Source of the DNA: Oscillospiraceae bacterium
GTDB lineage: Bacteria; Bacillota; Clostridia; Oscillospirales; Oscillospiraceae
Reading direction: 5' to 3'
DNA length: 16,532 nt
Assembly: GCA_020025535.1 (NCBI GenBank)
Contig: JAHHRY010000017.1
Span: 1-16,532, forward strand
This document shows, in pieces, positions 14,458 through 16,532 of the stretch. The number at the start of each line of letters is the position of its first letter. The first letter of the stretch is position 1. The notes below the pieces were generated by a model. It worked only from the letters and a program-made list of their open reading frames with translations, searched no databases and was not told where the DNA came from. The translations under genes were made by a program, and so were the position numbers.

Positions 14458-15429
14458 TTATCTCTTTTTCTTAAAGAACCCGAAATACCAGATGCAGAAG
14501 CCGATACCGGCAGCCGCGGCAATTACACCAATCACCATCAGGAACGTGCCCACATGACCGGTGTCCGCCTTGGCGGGAGGTTCCTTGTCCTGAAAAACTT
14601 CGTTGCCGGAAGCATCAAACTCCTGAAGGCCTGCCGGCTCGGTGGGTTTCGGTTCGCCGGAATCCGGCACGGTGGGCTTCGGGATCGTCGTTTCCGGTTC
14701 GGCAGGAGCGGGAACCGTCGTTTCAGGCTCGCCGGGATTGGGGATCGTGTTCTCCGGCTCGGTAGGACCGGGAACCGTAGTCTCGGGTTCGGTGGGTTCC
14801 GGCTCAGTGGGTTCCGGTTCGGTGGGTTCCGGCTCGCTGGGTTCCGGCTCGCTGGGTTCCGGCTTGGTGGGTCCCGGCTCGCTGGGTTCCGGCTTGGTTT
14901 CCGGAGGTGCAACCTCAATGCTGGTAATAAAATCCCCGGAACCTGGCTGCAAACCGGACACGGTAATGTAGAAAATAACATCACGGCCCATAGGCGCCAC
15001 ATAGATACTGCAGCGGATTACAGAGGATTCGCTGTTGACACGCATTCGGAAATCCGCAGTATTTTTATTGTAGTCCTCCTGCATACAGGTGGCAGCAACG
15101 TCCTTACCATCCACCTGAAAGGACACACGCTGGATGTTATCCATCATCTTCATGCGTACGGTCACAAAGGTGTTTCCGTTCTGATCTACTTCCACCAGTG
15201 CTCTGTTATGGGTAGCCGATTCGGTCATCGCCTGTCCCAGAACAGCAGAGCTTTCTCCACCTGCATCTTCAATGACACCGGTTGCAGGGTGCTTGTAATG
15301 CGGGGATGCAGTGGCGATATAAATGCCGTTAGTTGTAGCTAACACCTGTGGTACAGTGATGCTCGCCACCAGGACGAGCATCACCACCATACCACACAGC
15401 GCTGTTAAACGTCTCGCTGTGGTATGCAT
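14458..15429 (-). CDS. shp: Shp-type heme-binding surface protein with Pro/Glu-rich stalk and membrane anchor
   Basis: This 323-residue protein should pass heme from the wall to the IsdE-type lipoprotein. A signal peptide (about 1-31, cut after QVLA) precedes a Shp-like heme domain (about 34-173). It shares with streptococcal Shp the blocks YKHPATGVIEDAGGE, LGQAM and YVAPMGRDVIFY. Shp binds heme through two methionines; the matching residues here are M68 (GQAM) and M147 (APM), so both axial ligands seem kept. Residues about 174-266 are a low-complexity stalk of Pro, Glu and Thr encoded by tandem repeats. A membrane helix (294-319) and a KKKR tail follow. The ADTG before the helix is only a weak echo of a sortase motif, so a plain membrane anchor is more likely. 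AAAGGAG precedes the ATG, 13 bases after the NEAT gene. Confidence 0.87.
   Translation of the reverse strand: MHTTARRLTALCGMVVMLVLVASITVPQVLATTNGIYIATASPHYKHPATGVIEDAGGESSAVLGQAMTESATHNRALVEVDQNGNTFVTVRMKMMDNIQRVSFQVDGKDVAATCMQEDYNKNTADFRMRVNSESSVIRCSIYVAPMGRDVIFYITVSGLQPGSGDFITSIEVAPPETKPEPSEPGPTKPEPSEPEPSEPEPTEPEPTEPEPTEPETTVPGPTEPENTIPNPGEPETTVPAPAEPETTIPKPTVPDSGEPKPTEPAGLQEFDASGNEVFQDKEPPAKADTGHVGTFLMVIGVIAAAAGIGFCIWYFGFFKKKR
14641..14790 (-). repeat. Five 30-base tandem repeats coding a Pro/Glu/Thr stalk
   Basis: Five in-frame 30-base units, starting at 14641, 14671, 14701, 14731 and 14761, encode ten-residue units such as PETTVPGPTE, PENTIPNPGE and PETTVPAPAE. The two leftmost units are the most diverged. 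They lie inside the Shp-type gene and directly abut a second array with half the period. Confidence 0.85.
14791..14895 (-). repeat. Seven 15-base tandem repeats coding (EPEPT/S)n
   Basis: Seven near-identical 15-base units, each of the form G(G/C)TGGGTTCCGGCTC on the plus strand, run in frame and encode Glu-Pro-Glu-Pro-Thr/Ser. Differences are mostly single bases, so the array is young or kept uniform by slippage. It gives an extended, stiff, acidic spacer in the Shp-type protein and is a likely source of length variation between strains. Confidence 0.9.
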
Positions 15430-15442
15430 TCTCTATTCTCCT

Positions 15443-16532
15443 TTAGATTGCGCGCTTCTTGCCAATGACCAGAGCTGCGACAGCAGTGCCGGACACCAGA
15501 GTCAGCGCAGCCAGAGCAGCCACGGGAACATTGTCGCCGGTGGGAGGATTCAGGTTCTCGCCGTTCTCAGCATCGGTAATCGTGCTGCCCTTTACAACCA
15601 GGCCATGGACACCGAAGCTCTTCTGAACGGTAACAAAGCTGCCGTTCTCCATTGTGCCGTTTACCAGCGTCTTGCTGCCATCTTCGTTGATGCGGTATAC
15701 AGCCAGCTCCTCGGCATTATAGCCTTCAGGAACGGGATAAGATACGGTAACCTTGCCGTTGGGCTGAACCTGCTCGCCGCTCTCATTGACAAAGTAGATA
15801 TCATAGAGCTTGAACTTCCTGCCCACTTCGTTCAGGACCTGAGCTGCATTTTCGTAAGCCTCTTCGCCGGTGACGATGGGCTTGACAACCAGGGTCACAT
15901 TCTCGTTGAATACGCCCTTGTCTGCATGAATCTTAATGCCGGTCTCCTTGTCTTCCAGATCGACAGCGGGGAAGGGCTGCACGGGATCTTCGGGAATCTG
16001 GATTTCCTGATCGCTGGTCTTGGTGGCAGTGCCCCAGTCCAGCTTAATGCGGGCGCTCATCATGTTGTCACCCATGGGGGTATCGGGAGCCATGAACTGA
16101 ACAGGTGCATAAGTTACACCGGTCATGCCCTCAGGCTGTGCGCTCTCGGGCAGCCGGAAACTGAATGCCTTAATGTAGTCAATCTCGTTGCCGGCAGGCT
16201 CAGTGGTGAGCTTGCCGCTCTTCAGAACGTTAACATCCTTGCCGTCCACCTTCATGGTGACGATTGCGCTGACAAAGGGAGGCATACGAACAGGATCGCT
16301 GCACATCTGAACATCGGTAACTTTGCCGTCCTTGATGGTAACCAGAGCCTTCCGGTTGTTCTGGAAAGCGCTGTCACCCATGGAGGGTCTGTCGTCGTAC
16401 TCATGCCACAGAGCGGTGTCTACATAGTAGTTGCCGTCCTCCAGCTGGGGAGCGGGCTTCTCTTCCAGTACCAGATTGGTCAGGTACATATCGAAGTCAA
16501 CGTCCATGTTCATGAACACGTTGACGAAAGCC
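15443..16532 (-). CDS. NEAT-domain cell-wall heme receptor (Shr-like), 5' end outside the window
   Basis: The reading frame stays open to the right edge, so the true start is outside; the GTG at 16517-16519 is not a real start. Numbering from that GTG, residues 1-18 look like the last strand of one NEAT domain and about 27-163 form a complete one. That domain opens DGNYYVDTALWHEYDDRPSM and ends MGDNMMSARIKLDW. NEAT domains bind heme or hemoproteins. The YxxxY heme motif is not seen in its last hairpin; methionines M47, M143, M149, M153 and M154 are instead available, as in Shr. A beta-rich module (about 185-312) follows. The C-terminus has NPPTG (324-328), a hydrophobic stretch and KKRAI, a sortase sorting signal. 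It is the most upstream visible gene of the operon. Confidence 0.87.
   Translation of the reverse strand, partial: AFVNVFMNMDVDFDMYLTNLVLEEKPAPQLEDGNYYVDTALWHEYDDRPSMGDSAFQNNRKALVTIKDGKVTDVQMCSDPVRMPPFVSAIVTMKVDGKDVNVLKSGKLTTEPAGNEIDYIKAFSFRLPESAQPEGMTGVTYAPVQFMAPDTPMGDNMMSARIKLDWGTATKTSDQEIQIPEDPVQPFPAVDLEDKETGIKIHADKGVFNENVTLVVKPIVTGEEAYENAAQVLNEVGRKFKLYDIYFVNESGEQVQPNGKVTVSYPVPEGYNAEELAVYRINEDGSKTLVNGTMENGSFVTVQKSFGVHGLVVKGSTITDAENGENLNPPTGDNVPVAALAALTLVSGTAVAALVIGKKRAI
15446..15550 (-). other. (S/N)PxTG-type cell-wall sorting signal of the NEAT protein
   Basis: The last 35 codons encode NPPTG, then DN, a hydrophobic stretch of about 23 residues and the basic tail KKRAI. This three-part layout is that of a sortase substrate. 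The motif fits the (S/N)PxTG form known for Clostridioides difficile sortase B rather than classical LPxTG. No sortase gene lies in the window. Confidence 0.75.

Noticed and set aside
14641..14895. Direct repeats considered as a CRISPR array
   Set aside because: Units are contiguous without spacers, keep the reading frame and code for a Pro/Glu stalk.
13678..15342. Plus-strand open frame of 554 codons with Gly/Phe/Arg repeats
   Set aside because: The repeats are the reverse reading of the Pro/Glu stalk repeats; the minus-strand genes have signal peptides, ribosome binding sites and family motifs.
16517..16519. GTG as the start of the NEAT protein
   Set aside because: The frame stays open to the window edge, there is no signal peptide, and the first residues look like the end of another NEAT domain.

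Overview
The window looks like chromosomal DNA from a Gram-positive anaerobe of the class Clostridia, probably the Oscillospirales/Ruminococcaceae side, though the genus cannot be fixed by eye. Reasons are the strong AGGAGG ribosome binding sites, lipoprotein signal peptides with lipoboxes, cell-wall type C-terminal anchors, a single-chain glycyl-tRNA synthetase and an HD-domain CCA-adding enzyme. No transposase, integrase, tRNA or CRISPR array was seen.

Left edge (1-300): an AT-rich region with two tandem minus-strand promoters, each with a TTGACA -35 box, a 17-base spacer and A-tract upstream sequence. Both fire off the left edge, as expected for a stable-RNA (probably rRNA) operon just outside the window. 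Next, on the minus strand, come a two-CBS-domain protein (297-725), glyS (843-2270, with its own terminator and promoter) and plsC (2341-3186).

Middle (3421-7412, plus strand): a four-gene housekeeping cluster encoding a DUF1624/HGSNAT-type membrane acyltransferase, an unrecognised eight-helix membrane protein with an acidic tail, cca, and a ComEC-like metallo-beta-lactamase-fold lipoprotein. It ends in a perfect 17-bp hairpin that also faces the convergent minus-strand operon.

Right (7487 to beyond 16532, minus strand): one tightly packed nine-gene operon, which is the main item of interest. In transcription order it encodes a NEAT-domain wall protein with an (S/N)PxTG-like sorting signal (5' end outside the window), a Shp-type heme-binding protein on a Pro/Glu-rich stalk, an IsdE-type heme-binding lipoprotein, a FecCD-type permease, an ABC ATPase, a DtxR-family metalloregulator, a heterodimeric type I ABC exporter pair (CydDC-like) and a YbaN/DUF454 membrane protein. 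The first five genes match, in type and order, the streptococcal shr-shp-htsABC (sia) heme-uptake operon. The inferred path is heme captured at the wall by NEAT, passed to Shp, then to the IsdE lipoprotein and imported by the permease/ATPase, with iron-dependent control by the DtxR protein. The exporter pair and YbaN protein may serve heme tolerance, thiol/redox balance or cytochrome assembly; that part is inference. The operon promoter lies beyond the right edge.
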